Positions 11,317-22,326 of a stretch of DNA of 64,000 nt are shown here, piece by piece. How positions within the stretch are numbered: the stretch's first letter is position 1; each line of letters begins with the position of its first letter. Source of the DNA: Saksenaea vasiformis B4078. Lineage: Eukaryota > Mucoromycota > Mucoromycetes > Mucorales > Saksenaeaceae. The DNA is taken from assembly GCA_000697055.1 (NCBI GenBank), contig JNDT01001974.1, forward strand, positions 1 through 64,000, given 5' to 3'. The notes under the pieces were generated by a model that was not told the DNA's origin, did no database searches, and saw nothing but the letters and a program-made list of their open reading frames with translations. Made by a program: the position numbers and the translations under genes.

Positions 11317-13692
11317 CTAATTCCACCTTCTGGACGCTCTTTGACTTTCCATTAGATCGATTGAACGACGTTGATTTGTTATTGTTGCTTTTTCAGCCAT
11401 CATCATTGATCCGGACGGGTATGTGGGCGTTACCCACGATTGCGGCCTTGATTTCTTTGTATCCCAATGTGCTGTGGCTCCCATCCAAGCCTTCATGAGG
11501 AAACCGTCTTTCTTATCCAACTTTGATCGCTGGGAACTGGCTGGACAGAATGGCATGCTTGTATCGTTTTGGAAGGTTGTATTAAGCGTGGGTGGATAAG
11601 TACCGTGTATAGGTGGTAACGGCGGCGGTCCCGACAGAGGCACGGGTGGTAACGCAGGGGCTACGATGGGTAAATTTTGTTGGTATATCATGGACGCCGA
11701 TTCAAACGGTGGCTGCCGCATGGGGAAATAGTTATCTTGCATGGACATCCGCCGTAGTGATTTTGCAAGATCAGCTAGACTCATTTCTTCATCTTGCTCA
11801 TCTGGCGGCGCCATTTCATCATATGGCGTGTGCATTGCCTGTTTCTGGAATGCATCCACATTATCTGCCTTGGCCAGCGTTTGTAATGGTGAGGGTGTAT
11901 TAAGTTTGCTGTCATCTAATAGAACTGAGCGTGTACGTTCTTTGTCAAGAGACCGTGTTGCACCTCTAGGCACCGGCTCATTTGTATGCTGAAGTAAACT
12001 GTCGCTTTTGCTGTTCGGGATCACCTGCACATTTTTCCCACGCACAGAAGAATGATATCGTATATTCGATGTTGATTTGGCTTTGGAATCGAGAGCACTG
12101 GTAGTCCCCAGATCCTCATCGCATGTTTGAATGTCTTGGAAGAAATCCATATTTAACATCTCAGGTGACGATGCTTCACATGCTAACCAAAATCGGTGGT
12201 TAAAGACGACGACATTGCATGGTGTTTGTGTAATACCATTGGCAAAAAAAAAAAAAAAAAACTTACCATTTCCTTCGTTCGATGTCGGTTTATGCGATAT
12301 CCAATTTTTGACATCGTCGGACCTCTTTTTCTTTAAGGTCAAGCTCGGTCTATCCTCAAGAGGCATCTCTTGAGCTGGGGCTAGCCCACTGCTGTCGTTG
12401 TTATTGTTGCTGTTTCTGCTACTGTTATTGCTTGAACGTTTCGTTCCGTTGCTCCGTGAACGGGTTGACCGTCGGGACCCTGACCTTCGAACGGGAGAGA
12501 TTCGTGTAATCTGTCTTCGATTGTACGATGCCGATGGTTGTTCCGACGGTTGCTGCTGTTGCTGTTGTTGTGTCTTGCCTCGTGCACTGATGCTGGTCAT
12601 TTCACTACCTATACTCATTTTTTCGTCGTCTGGAAAGCTTTCAATGGGGGGTGGAGTAACTGCGATATTTGGATCGTGAGCTACTAGCTGTTCTAAAGAT
12701 TTTCGCCATTCGTCTATCCACTGAACTTTTTCAACAGACAAGGTTGGTGCGCGGTATTTTCGTTCATATTCTTTATCGGGTGATTTTGTAAGGTGTGAGG
12801 GTGGATGGTGGTGTAATGATGGCTCGTGACGGTGCGGTAATGTGGGTATCGTACGTGGAAATAAACCAGCATCTGTATCGGATGGGAGCGGAGGCATTTG
12901 TAAGATCGGTACGTCGTTGTGGAGATTCATCACACGGTGTGTTGGCAGATGTTGTGAATGTGTGTCCTGAAACAAAAATTGCTGGTTTTGGTTTACAGGC
13001 ATCTGATGGTGTTGTTGTTGTTGTTGTTGATTATTATGTTGATGAAGCACCTGATTTCGAATTGCTTGTGCGAATTTCCACATTTTCGTAAGGACAAATA
13101 GCCAACGTTCAAGGTCCTTTTCATTCTGGGCCTTCATCACATAACAATGACCATCATAAGTACGTACACAGAAACATTTTGATTTTGAGGAAGGAGAAAA
13201 AGGGGACTTGAAAGTATGCGACTTTTTAGATTGTTTCAGGACAGTGATGCCAGAAATATTGACGATGTCAACTGTCCATTTGGGCAACTGGTAATAACTT
13301 GCCATAACAGGTGTTTCGTTATGCAAGTCCATGTCGGCTATTCGGAGCATCCGGCTCTTAGGTGTAGCCAGTAAAGGAGAAGTGAGAGAGGTGGTGAAAC
13401 TACTGGAAGGCTGAAGGTGGCTGAGTTGGAAGGCGATATCGTTGGGTGCATCAACAGGTGTATCGGGAGGCAGTTTAACTTTTCGTGTAGACAGACACGT
13501 AAACTGTGTGCCATCAAAACGGAATAACCGTCGTTGCCATTGTTTTTTTTCTGTTCTCAAATAAAGGTGACCTTCAAAAACAGGTGCAGTTGCCGGGACT
13601 TCTTGGGTATCGCTAGAAATCAGTGTTGCGAGATCCCGGTCAGGTTCAGTCGCGAAAGGCGAATTCGACATGCCATAATGAGCCATTCGCAC
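11317..13692 (-). CDS. PH-domain protein with polyglutamine and proline-rich regions
   Basis: A PH domain occupies roughly residues 35-210. Its first strand is FEGHLYLRTEKKQWQRRLF, a later strand is KCFCVRTYDGHCYVMKAQN, and the closing helix is EKDLERWLFVLTKMWKF with its conserved Trp. An insertion of about 100 residues interrupts the domain. The remainder is low complexity: His/Gln-rich runs, a Q tract, Ser/Arg-rich blocks (GSRRSTRSRSNG) and a Pro-rich stretch (PALPPVPLSGPPPLPPIHG). The domain suggests membrane phosphoinositide binding or signalling, but the partner is unknown. A 28-codon stretch (12183-12266) looks like an intron that happens to stay open. It has a GTAAGT donor, a T run of about 17, and a TTAG acceptor. 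The mature protein is therefore probably about 763 rather than 791 residues. Confidence 0.8.
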   Translation of the reverse strand: MRMAHYGMSNSPFATEPDRDLATLISSDTQEVPATAPVFEGHLYLRTEKKQWQRRLFRFDGTQFTCLSTRKVKLPPDTPVDAPNDIAFQLSHLQPSSSFTTSLTSPLLATPKSRMLRIADMDLHNETPVMASYYQLPKWTVDIVNISGITVLKQSKKSHTFKSPFSPSSKSKCFCVRTYDGHCYVMKAQNEKDLERWLFVLTKMWKFAQAIRNQVLHQHNNQQQQQQHHQMPVNQNQQFLFQDTHSQHLPTHRVMNLHNDVPILQMPPLPSDTDAGLFPRTIPTLPHRHEPSLHHHPPSHLTKSPDKEYERKYRAPTLSVEKVQWIDEWRKSLEQLVAHDPNIAVTPPPIESFPDDEKMSIGSEMTSISARGKTQQQQQQQPSEQPSASYNRRQITRISPVRRSGSRRSTRSRSNGTKRSSNNSSRNSNNNNDSSGLAPAQEMPLEDRPSLTLKKKRSDDVKNWISHKPTSNEGNGKFFFFFFANGITQTPCNVVVFNHRFWLACEASSPEMLNMDFFQDIQTCDEDLGTTSALDSKAKSTSNIRYHSSVRGKNVQVIPNSKSDSLLQHTNEPVPRGATRSLDKERTRSVLLDDSKLNTPSPLQTLAKADNVDAFQKQAMHTPYDEMAPPDEQDEEMSLADLAKSLRRMSMQDNYFPMRQPPFESASMIYQQNLPIVAPALPPVPLSGPPPLPPIHGTYPPTLNTTFQNDTSMPFCPASSQRSKLDKKDGFLMKAWMGATAHWDTKKSRPQSWVTPTYPSGSMMMAEKATITNQRRSIDLMESQRASRRWN

Positions 13693-15321
13693 GTATTGTA
13701 AAAAAGTTAGAAGAGAAAAAAATACAAAATAAGAGGGAAAAAGGAGAAATGGAGAGTCGAGACCTAATCCGTATTTTCTACTGGTCCTTTTCTGCCGTCA
13801 TCAGGACAAACCCTTTAAAGGAAAGTCGGCACCGCTCAGTTTATTTATTTTTTCTCTTTTAAGTGCCATAGTTACCATGTAGCACTTTTCTCTTGTTATT
13901 TTCCCTACTGGAAATTGTTCATGATACATCATAAATTTCTATATGTACCTGTTTTTAGGTGAAAGGACGAGCATATATTCATTTATGCACTGATGTTCAA
14001 AACAAAACAAAAGGATCTTCCTTCTGACGTATCCTCTTTTTTCTTCCTTTTTGTTTCCTTTTCTTCCCATTTCTTAACAATTGTTTCTATTGTGTCCATC
14101 ATAACTCTTCACGGGAAAGAAAGAGAGTCAAAAATACACTATGCATGAATGTTTGCATTGTCTTTTAGTTTTCTGTTCTGCGCATAGTATAATGCGTAGC
14201 TGATCGTCATGATGGTACTACAACGGAGAGGACCACAGAATTCACTTTTATAATGCTGAGTTGATAAAAATGAGCCCACCTTTCTGACTCTGTCACACCC
14301 ACGATGTGTTGTGTACACATGATCATTTCCTGCCCTTCTGGATATATCCATTGCGCATACTAAAATAAATTCCTAACTTTGATGTTTACATCTTTCTTTT
14401 TCAACTGCAACTTTACATTGTAGCAAGTAACATTGATATGTTACATATTATATTAATCCGATTGTCACGAGAACCATAAAATTACCATTGTCATGGTGAA
14501 CAAAAAACTCAAACATTCTATACCCGATTCTGTTAGATCGCTACGACCGGCGTTCTAAAGAGATCTCCGTTGTAGCCGTAGCACTTGTCACCATTTTCAA
14601 CACTTGCCACTCGAGTTCCCCAGGGACTTTTCATTTACTCAGCGTGGCTGGATACCTCTCGGCTGAGTCGAATATCTTTAGAAAAATCTCGGTCTGTCAA
14701 ATCTGTATAACAATTGATTCCGGGAAAGGCTATTTTTCTATACTACGCTTATCCTCCCAGCCACGATCCGTTTCCTGACGTTTGAAAATTTCGTGAGGTT
14801 AAAATTCGTCCGATTTCAGCTCGTTGACGCATTGAAAATTGAGCAGCAAAACAACCATCCTGAATGATATGCATGTTTATACAGCACAGGCAATCCATTT
14901 TGAAATGACCAAAAAAGTAGCTGCGTAAATTCTGGAGATGCCCATGCTGTATAAAAATAAGAAGTGCCACTCTTCGGGATCGTAATAGTCCTGCGGTAAA
15001 TGAGTGACTACTACTCATGATTTCAGGCCGTTTTTGTATGGCAAGCAGTTCCGCCATAATCAAGAATAACTGCATGAAGCATGCCTTAAAACTTAACTTG
15101 TGAACACCATCTTTTATTGAAAAGCTGTCAGAATCTGAAAATCATTGCTTCGTACAACCGGATCACCCGAAAACCCGTTTGCCATCAAGTGGCACCAGGG
15201 ATACTCATCGCTGCGGAGCGAAAGGCTTTGCTGCAACGTTGCACCATGTCTACTATTTATCTTTCTTTTCCCAGGTTGTTTGCATGCATACTACTTCCTT
15301 TCTCTCTCACTTTTCCACTTC
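13693..15321. other. Intergenic, with possible unresolved minus-strand exons
   Basis: The first about 200 bp are the 5' flank of the PH gene. Between 14.1 and 15.08 kb the minus strand holds several open stretches that could be exons. One is a 108-codon frame at 14749-15075. Others are short pieces near 14660-14740 (TDLTDRDFSKDIRLSREVSS) and 14520-14640 (SPWGTRVASVENGDKCYGYN). They are in different frames and show no family I know, so I do not call a gene. Confidence 0.35.
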
Positions 15322-16258
15322 ATGGCAAACGTGAACGATCAGAAGATCTACGTAGTTTCCGCTCTTGGATATGTCGGCACAGGGAAATCAAGCTTGTTGA
15401 ATGCCATTGCTGGTGAACACATTTTCGAGATTGGAACGGGCTCCGTACGGACATAACAAAAAAAAAAAAAGGAAGTTTCTAACTTGACTTGGTAGGCAAC
15501 CACCACCACTGTGAGTGGTGAAGTGCGCGAATGGAAAAATGCACCTATGCGCAGAGACGTTCATCTGATTGACACACCAGGATTGAGCGATTCAACATAC
15601 GATCGACAAGCTGTGCAGGAAATGGTGCGATACTTTAAATCGCTGCAATACGGTGTGAGCTCATTTTTGCTTGTATTCAGCATTGATGACATCAGGTAAA
15701 CGTGCATTTACAGATGTGTCAAGTCTTTGATTAAACCCAGATAAAAAAAAAAGATTGGATGCATATACACAAAATATGTTGCATCTGTTTCAGCAACTGC
15801 TTGGCAAGGGTTTCTGGGACTTTGTCGTAATAGTATTTACGAATGTGGATGAAGACAGATGGGATGAACTGGAAGATAACATGGAAGCGGTGCTAGATCC
15901 ACAAGGTAAACAAGAAGGGATAAAGGGGATAGAGTGATTGATGGCTGCTTATCATATAGAGGGTTTTGTGTCGGAAATTCGTCGAATTTACAAACTGTCA
16001 CCACGAACATTTGTTCCTAATGTCGTGTTCACTTCAACTCAGAACGCGCGCTCTAGCAGCTATACACAAAAACATATGCGTGAATTATATTATGCTGTTG
16101 TGCAGTGTGAAACGCGTAATGAAAACAAACGTTTCTCATGTCGATGGCTGCGACAGATCCTTTCTCTACCGACAGAGGAACAAAAAACCAATTTCATCAC
16201 GCAGAGCATTCGGGACACGTGGTCATCCATGACAGCGAATGTCTGTCAGTTGCAGTAA
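15322..16258 (+). CDS. AIG1/GIMAP-type GTPase
   Basis: A small GTPase of the septin-related TRAFAC class. Four exons are resolved: 15322-15444, 15496-15695, 15754-15905 and 15960-16258. The G1 P-loop is GYVGTGKSSLLNAIAG. G2 falls in ATTTVSGEV, G3 is DTPGLSD, and G4 is VFTNVDE. A G5-like segment lies in NVVFTSTQNARSSS. The AIG1-specific box between G3 and G4 corresponds to FLLVFSIDDIR and TQNMLHLFQQLLG. Total length is about 257 residues with no membrane segment, so it consists of little more than the G domain plus a helical tail. AIG1 proteins act on membranes in animal lymphocytes and plants. The role in fungi is not established. It lies about 100 bp upstream of the SPX transporter on the same strand. 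Confidence 0.88.
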
Positions 16259-16356
16259 TAATAAACGTTCTACCCTTGTGGTTTCACTATGAGTGGCATG
16301 CTGTTATTATTACCCCAAACCAATTTGAAACAGACCGCAGCTCTTTTTTCTTCTTT

Positions 16357-19017
16357 ATGAAATTTGCTCACTCCCTGGTGTTAAATGCTGTTCCAGAATG
16401 GATCGACCAATACATGGAGTAAGTCTCGAAACACAAAAGAGTGAACACATTTAAATCTTGCGAGACAGTTATGAACGCTTGAAAAAAATCGTGTATCAAG
16501 TCGAACGCACGCAGGCTCAGCAGCATACTACGGATCAAGCTACTAACGCAGAAGAAGGGATCCATCCTTCAGGACTGTCCACTGAAAGTATCACTCTGTT
16601 CACTGCCGCGCTGGACTACCAACTGACAAAAATCACGCGTTTCTTTGTAAAAAAGGAGAAGGCATTGCTGCAAGACGCAAATGCTGCGCAATCGCAGTTA
16701 AAAGATCTTGACATCGCGAGCAATAACAAAGCAGACATACCCATAACCAGCCGAGAAAAGCCTAGGTCTGCTCCTGTCAGCGGTGACAGCGCTACCGTTA
16801 CCACTGTTTCTCCGAGAAAGAGGCATTTTTGTCTCGGCGGCTTTACTCGGGAACTACTGCGTGTTTTCCGGGACTATGGTAAATGGCGAAGTAAGAAGAT
16901 TGCGCCCCAGCGCAGCAACGACTTCGTGGCACCTCCATCCAACATGACTAAATGGAATCAGCTTTGTAATTTTCGACAATCCTGTATATCAACTTATATT
17001 GGGCTGTGCAGATTAGAGGATTATGTGAGCCTGAACAAAACCGCGTTCGAAAAGATCCTAAAAAAGTGGGATAAACTAACTGGATGCAATCTCCGGAGAA
17101 CGTACTACGACAACGTTGTTCTATCCGCCAAACCATTTAAGTCTGGGCATCTACAAGAGATTAGCTTGGCTATTGAAAATACGCAACACTTGTTTGCTAC
17201 TGCATTCACGCAGGGCGCAGTTCAGGTCGCTGCCGATCAACTGCAACAGCATTTACAGGAGCGCGTCGAGTTTGAACGGAACACTGTGTGGAAAGATCTA
17301 ATAGGACAAGAACGAGAGACAATGAACGCTCACACGGTGGATGTTCACAAGCAACCTGGATGGATGATCTGTGGAATATTCCTTCGCCAACGCGTTCTTC
17401 TAAACGTAGCCTTATTCATCATCAGTCTCGTTGTTTATATCGCGTTCATGCGCATTGATGTGTTAGAACAGAGGGAGCCTAGTCGGTGCCTGGCGTTATT
17501 GCTTTTTGTAGTTCTTTTATGGGCATTTGAGGTAGGAAAATTGTGCGCCGTAGCAAGTTGCACGTAATTCACTATTCTGGATCTCTAGTGTATTCCCCTT
17601 TACGCTACAGCATATCTAATTCCATTATTGGTGGTTCCAATGGATATCATCCGATCCAAGGACGGTCAAACGACGCTGAGTGCAGCAGCTGCGGCACAAG
17701 ATGTCATTGCAAGCATGTTTAGTGGAACCATACTGGTACTGCTCGGGGGATTTTCCATTGCTGCAACTCTTAGCAAATACGGTGTGGCTCAAGCATTTGC
17801 ATCCTTGATCCTTTGTCGCACAGGGAGACGTCCTCACTGGGTCATCCTAGTGAACATGTACATGGCTGCCTTCCTAAGCATGTGGATCAGTAACGTAGCA
17901 GCGTCTGTCCTGTGCTTTTCTCTTGTCAAGGTAACGGAAGTATAAAACATACGTGCCATAACCAATCTTCCTATCTTCAGCCTATTTTACGTACATTGCC
18001 TCCCAATTCAACCACCGGAAAGTGTCTTGTTATGGGGATTGCTCTGGCTAGCTGTGTTGGCGGATTAGCATCGCCAATATCCTCTCCACAGAACATTGTT
18101 GCTATGCAACAAATGGATCCGCGTCCTGGTTGGGGTCTCTGGTTTGCTGCTTCATTACCCATCGCCTTGGCCAGCATTACGGTGACATGGGTCTTATTGT
18201 TAGCTTATTTTCGGCCAAACGCGATAGCGAATACCCGTCAGTTCGAGCACTATCGGTTCTCGAGACCGACTATCCCGCAAATATGGGCTCTTCTTGTTTG
18301 CATTGCCACAGTTGCGTTGTGGTGTACGGAAACAACGATGACCGAGATCTGGGGGAGCAACGGAATCATTGCACTTATCCCATTTCTGCTGTTTTTTGGC
18401 ACTCATACGCTGACACAGGCCGACCTCAACAGCTTTTTATGGCCAGTGGTTATTCTAGCTCAAGGCGGAATGGCCCTTGGGTTTGCTGTTGAAAGGTCTG
18501 GGCTATTAAACATAATCGGACACCGTATCGCGGAACACGTGGAGCAACTGCTTCCCCTTCAAATTTTATTTATCTTTGGTATGCTTGTGTTGCTTTTTGC
18601 GACTTTTGTCAGTCATACCGTGGCAGCCTTCATCTTTTTACCAATTGTCAAGCAAGTGGGTGAACAATTGCCGAAGCCCCACCCAAACCTTTTGATCATG
18701 GTACATATTGCGTGCCAGCTCTTTCTGTCTTTTCTTTTTTCATTAATACCTATATACTATAGGGCACTGCTTTTGTTTGTTCTGTGGCTATGGGATTGCC
18801 GGTGTCAGGGTAAACGAAAATGTAAAAAAGCATGAGTAATAAGCATGTCTTTTCCCGCAGATTTCCTAATATGAATGCCATCATGCAAGAAGATCTCACA
18901 GGCAAGCGATATCTTCAAACCAAAGACTTCATTTTCTGCGGCATTCCTGCTTCTATAATCGCTGCTGTAATCACTATTTTGTTAGGTTACGGTATCATTT
19001 GGGGCATAGGTCTTTAG
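16357..19017 (+). CDS. SPX-domain low-affinity phosphate transporter (PHO90/PHO91 type, SLC13/DASS superfamily)
   Basis: The N-terminal SPX domain starts MKFAHSLVLNAVPEWIDQYM (16357-16418) and continues after a 50-nt intron with DYERLKKIVYQVE. It includes NLRRTYYDNVVL and ends near residue 330. SPX domains bind inositol pyrophosphates and report phosphate status. The rest is an ion-transporter fold with about 10-12 membrane segments. It carries the DASS signature SMWISNVAASVLC, and in the second repeat FVSHTVAAFIFLPIVKQ. The conserved box GTAFVCSVAMGLPVSGFPN is recovered only after removing introns 18701-18762 and 18810-18860. The end is YLQTKDFIFCGIP. By family it moves phosphate with Na+ or H+ at the plasma membrane or vacuole. 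PHO90 and PHO91 cannot be told apart here. The gene ends 36 bp from the convergent ARPC3 gene. Confidence 0.92.
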
Positions 19018-19053
19018 ATGGTTGTAAACAGGAATGTTATTTAGCAGCGTTAT

Positions 19054-19762
19054 CTAAAGGCTAAGATTCATAAATTTTCTTTTCTGGAAACACATCCACC
19101 ATTTGCTGGGCTTTCCATCCACATAGATCCGTTCAACCAACCGAGTAACTAATTCCTGACGCAGTTGCTGGATATATTGTCGCATTTGATCTATTGGATT
19201 TCTGATGAATACGAAAGTAGAACAGATAAAACTGCACATACCCGCTTGGAATCGGTCTGCTGGGGCTGCATACATTGCATTTAGTGGGAAACCTGGATCG
19301 CCGGGGATCGCAAAGTTGGAAACGGCAAGCGTCTGAAGCTGCTTTGCTGCATCGCCTTGAGGTGTTGCCTTGTTCAGCTTACCCAAACATTCGGAAATGA
19401 AAAGAATCAAATAAATCAACACGCGGTCAGCGTTGCCTTTGATCTCAAAGTTGCGAAACAAACAGTTGGCTCGGAAAAGATTTAATGCTTCATCCACAAT
19501 ATCTTCGACGTTTGCGTCGCCTGTCCCAGCATGTGTAAAGAAATGAAAAAACCACAACGATGTTGCACTTACTCATGGGAGCGTTTCCTCGAAACTTGGT
19601 TTTCACCGGCAAAAGAAACATGTTGCCGACGGACTGGAAGTCGCCGTTATTGAATTGCGAATGGTAGGCCTAATGATGGCAGGCGCGGTATGTGAGCATG
19701 GATGAAAACTGAAAGGCGTCCATAACAAAGAGAAAACAAAATCGTTTGGCCCTTACCGGCAT
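19054..19762 (-). CDS. ARC18: Actin-related protein 2/3 complex subunit 3 (ARPC3, p21-Arc)
   Basis: A structural subunit of the Arp2/3 complex, which nucleates branched actin filaments at the cell cortex and in endocytic patches. Exon 1 is only ATGCCG (19757-19762), followed by a GTAAGG donor. Exon 2 (about 19577-19672) reads AYHSQFNNGDFQSVGNMFLL. Exon 3 carries EDIVDEALNLFRANCLFRN, ADRVLIYLILFISECLGKL and PGDPGFPLNAMYAAPADRF. The last exon has MRQYIQQLRQELVTRLVERI and the diagnostic end GKPSKWWMCFQKRKFMNLSL. All landmarks and their order agree with ARPC3, about 175 residues. The symbol follows the budding-yeast name. The gene converges with the phosphate transporter. Confidence 0.95.
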
Positions 19763-19970
19763 GAGATGACTGCACAAGATGAGAAGTAAATGAGCACTTT
19801 TATCATAACTGAACACGTTCACATTTACCAATACTATAGTAGTTACAAGAGCAAACGGCAGAAGGCGGTTTCTTGGCTTTTTCCAACCCAGCATTCAACC
19901 GCTTCGGGTTTTGAATACCTTCGGAGCGATCCTCTGCCTGCCTTTTTTTTTGTTTGTTGTGTGTCCAGCC

Positions 19971-21081
19971 ATGCCTCGAAACATTCTCGATCTCAACAAT
20001 GAACTCCTGACTTCCATTGCCGGGCATATTTCTGTTGAAGATATTGAGGCGTTCTCGTTGGTGTGTACTCGATTTGCTTCGATCGCTCGACACGATGCCA
20101 TGTGGAGAGAGATGTTAGCAAATCACTACGGAGTTACGTATAAACTGCCGAATGAAACTTGGCAGGAAATGTATCGACGAAAAGACAACGACATGCAGGA
20201 CAATCGTATTTGTCCTCATATTGGTCATGTCAATCAACGTGTGCTTGCTCCTTACATTCAAAAGTATGAACAAGTCATACAATGGCTACCGAAAAATCAG
20301 AATTGCAGCATATGTAAAGAGAACAAACATGAGACTGAAGGACTTTGCCTGTATATCTGGAAAGGGAATGTACGAGCACGATGTCGCGACTGCTCATACC
20401 GATACCATGCCCTGGAGCCCAATCGCTACGGTATTCTTTTGCGCATCCCGGTCTTGCAGATGTACTGTTTTGCCTGTTCACGACTTGTAAAGTGTCCCTT
20501 CTGTTGCAGCTATCCAGATTCTTATTTATCGTTATTCTTGTGTTTTCTTAAATGATATAGTTGGGTGAGACGCGAGGCGATCCAAGCGAAGCATACTACG
20601 TTAATTCGTTACTGCAAATGCTTACACAAAACAGCGAACTCGGTCGAAAAGCCATGCAACAGAAAAATCAATGCATGCGCGAGCGTCTATTGCATGCGGA
20701 AGAAACGGACCGCGCGTTCGTGCTTAAGTCCCGCTATTATCTAGTCGATCGCATGTGGATCTGCTCGTGGTTTCTCCGTCTCTGCGATGGTAAAATCGGT
20801 GTAGGCCCTGTTACGAACGAACCTTTAGAGGGAGAAAATGGAAAGTTGAATCCAAATGCGCGGCCGCGTGGGACGTTTTGCGGCGGCTTTAGCGTCGTCA
20901 CACCTCATCTTTGGCACTATCTTGTGGAAACTTATGGTCTCGATGGAAAAGAATTCACATCAGGTACATTTTATCTTGAAGAGACCAAAATGAACAACTT
21001 ACTAATCATTCTATAGATGATATTCAAGGCCCAGAGTACATAGATTTACGAGAAGCAATAGCGCAATGGAGACTGATCTAA
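19971..21081 (+). CDS. F-box protein with ZnF-UBP-like finger and DUSP domain
   Basis: Three exons are resolved: 19971-20486, 20561-20963 and 21017-21081. The N-terminal F-box reads LDLNNELLTSIAGHI..EDIEAFSLVCTRF..WREML. A zinc-binding region follows with CPHIGHVNQ, then CSIC, CRDC and CFAC pairs. The pattern CPHI...C-x2-C...QMYCFACSRLVK resembles the ZnF-UBP finger of USP20/USP33. The C-terminal part (about residues 225-325) contains YYLVDRMWICSWFLRL, IGVGPVTNEPL, RGTFCGGFSVV and PHLWHYLVETYG, the layout of a DUSP domain (GP-I-x-N box and W-x-L-L-x-x-YG box). F-box proteins bring targets to SCF ubiquitin ligases, whereas DUSP and ZnF-UBP normally sit in deubiquitinases. No peptidase domain is present. 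The start at 19971 puts the F-box at the N-terminus; an upstream in-frame ATG exists at 19911. Confidence 0.8.
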
Positions 21082-22326
21082 GAAGTCGCTATTTTTTGTA
21101 CATATAGAAGCTTGTTCCCATCATAGGCGAGGCCGAAGCTTGAAAAGATTATTTAATGCGATGTATAGAATGTGGTTGTCTGATATATCATGCCCCTAAA
21201 GGAATACCGGCCGTGTTCTTTGTGATATAGTAGCATACTAGAGATATCCTAGGCTTTTTTTCTGGAACGTTTCGACAAATAAAGGAAAAAAAGCCGATAC
21301 ACAGTCAGAGCAATCCTGTAGTAAGGACAATGTGCCGGTTTCGAATTCATTTGCGAGCTGATTCATCACTTCATTTTCATTCAAGTATGACTATGGATTG
21401 TAAGTGATTGAAATGCTTGTTATCGAATGTTTTGACGCTATTCTAAATCAATTTTGCGTCCATGAAGAGCCAACCTGATACGTATGTGTCATTAATTCGG
21501 GAGTTCTTACCTACATGAACTTGGTCAGCAGCTACCGCCAAATAACTTGAAGCTGGTGCAAAATCGCATCCAAGGTCCTGTAAGACGAAATGAATTCAGT
21601 CCAAAATCCTCCTATTTTATATTTACATCATCATCTACATCTTTGGAAAGAAATCCCGCATGATGTTAAATAGGTTGAATGATTTGGTCGTTGCTATACA
21701 ATGGCTACACTAACGAAATGCTGCATTCTCATCTAATAATGCCGCAAACGTGTAGGAAAACTCATGAAGAACGGAATCATGTAACACAGCAGGAGTCAAA
21801 GTTAGAGTTGTTTATCGACATACAGGAAACTGGTGCAAGTCTTCACATGAGTAAGTTATGCAGGAGGACCCTGATTGTAATGATCAGCAAGTATATAGGT
21901 AGTCAAACTTGTTATTTCCGTTACCCAAAGGAGTGCCAATCGTCAAGAAGAAAAACTCTTGACGGGAAGGACCAAGTTCGTAAACGATGTTTCACTGTTT
22001 CACAGGACCCCCAATGAATAGTAAATGATCAGAACACGTTACTCAAGCCTACGAGATCATGATTGTCTCAACCATCGCACCCTCAGGGGCTTACCATTGA
22101 CACCCTCAGCCTCTGAGATAAAGTCAGCCCTGCACTCAGATATCCATCCTACCGCGTACTGATACAAAGGATCGATCTAATTGACGAATCAGTCTCCAGC
22201 TGTACAATTGCTCATTTATTTCGTTATAGGGCCTCAGAATTAGTTATATCCTCTCAGTATTAAGTAAGTGTTGGGGAAGGGGGGGTTGTATGCAAATGTG
22301 TATATATATAAATATGAACATAAATA
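21082..22326. other. Intergenic with a terminal-repeat copy
   Basis: About 1.2 kb between the 3' ends of the F-box gene (+) and the SEC14-like gene (-). One copy of the MITE-like terminal repeat is at 21431-21474. A plus-strand open frame of 112 codons at 21679-22017 shows no recognisable motif and I do not call it. Confidence 0.5.
21431..21474 (+). repeat. Solo copy of the MITE-like terminal repeat
   Basis: Reads TTTGACGCTATTCTAAATCA, then ATTTTGCGTCCATGAAGAGC and CAAC. It matches the left arm of the element at 35505 and, reverse-complemented, the copy at 61501-61545, with which it shares GAAGAGCCAA inside the GCGTCC box. No partner arm was found downstream. Confidence 0.6.

Noticed and set aside
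12398..12679. Leu/Cys-rich plus-strand frame over the PH gene
   Set aside because: It is the antisense shadow of the polyglutamine and Ser/Arg-rich region of the minus-strand PH protein.
21679..22017. 112-codon plus-strand open frame between the F-box and SEC14 genes
   Set aside because: No recognisable domain, no splice partner, and average composition. Probably chance.
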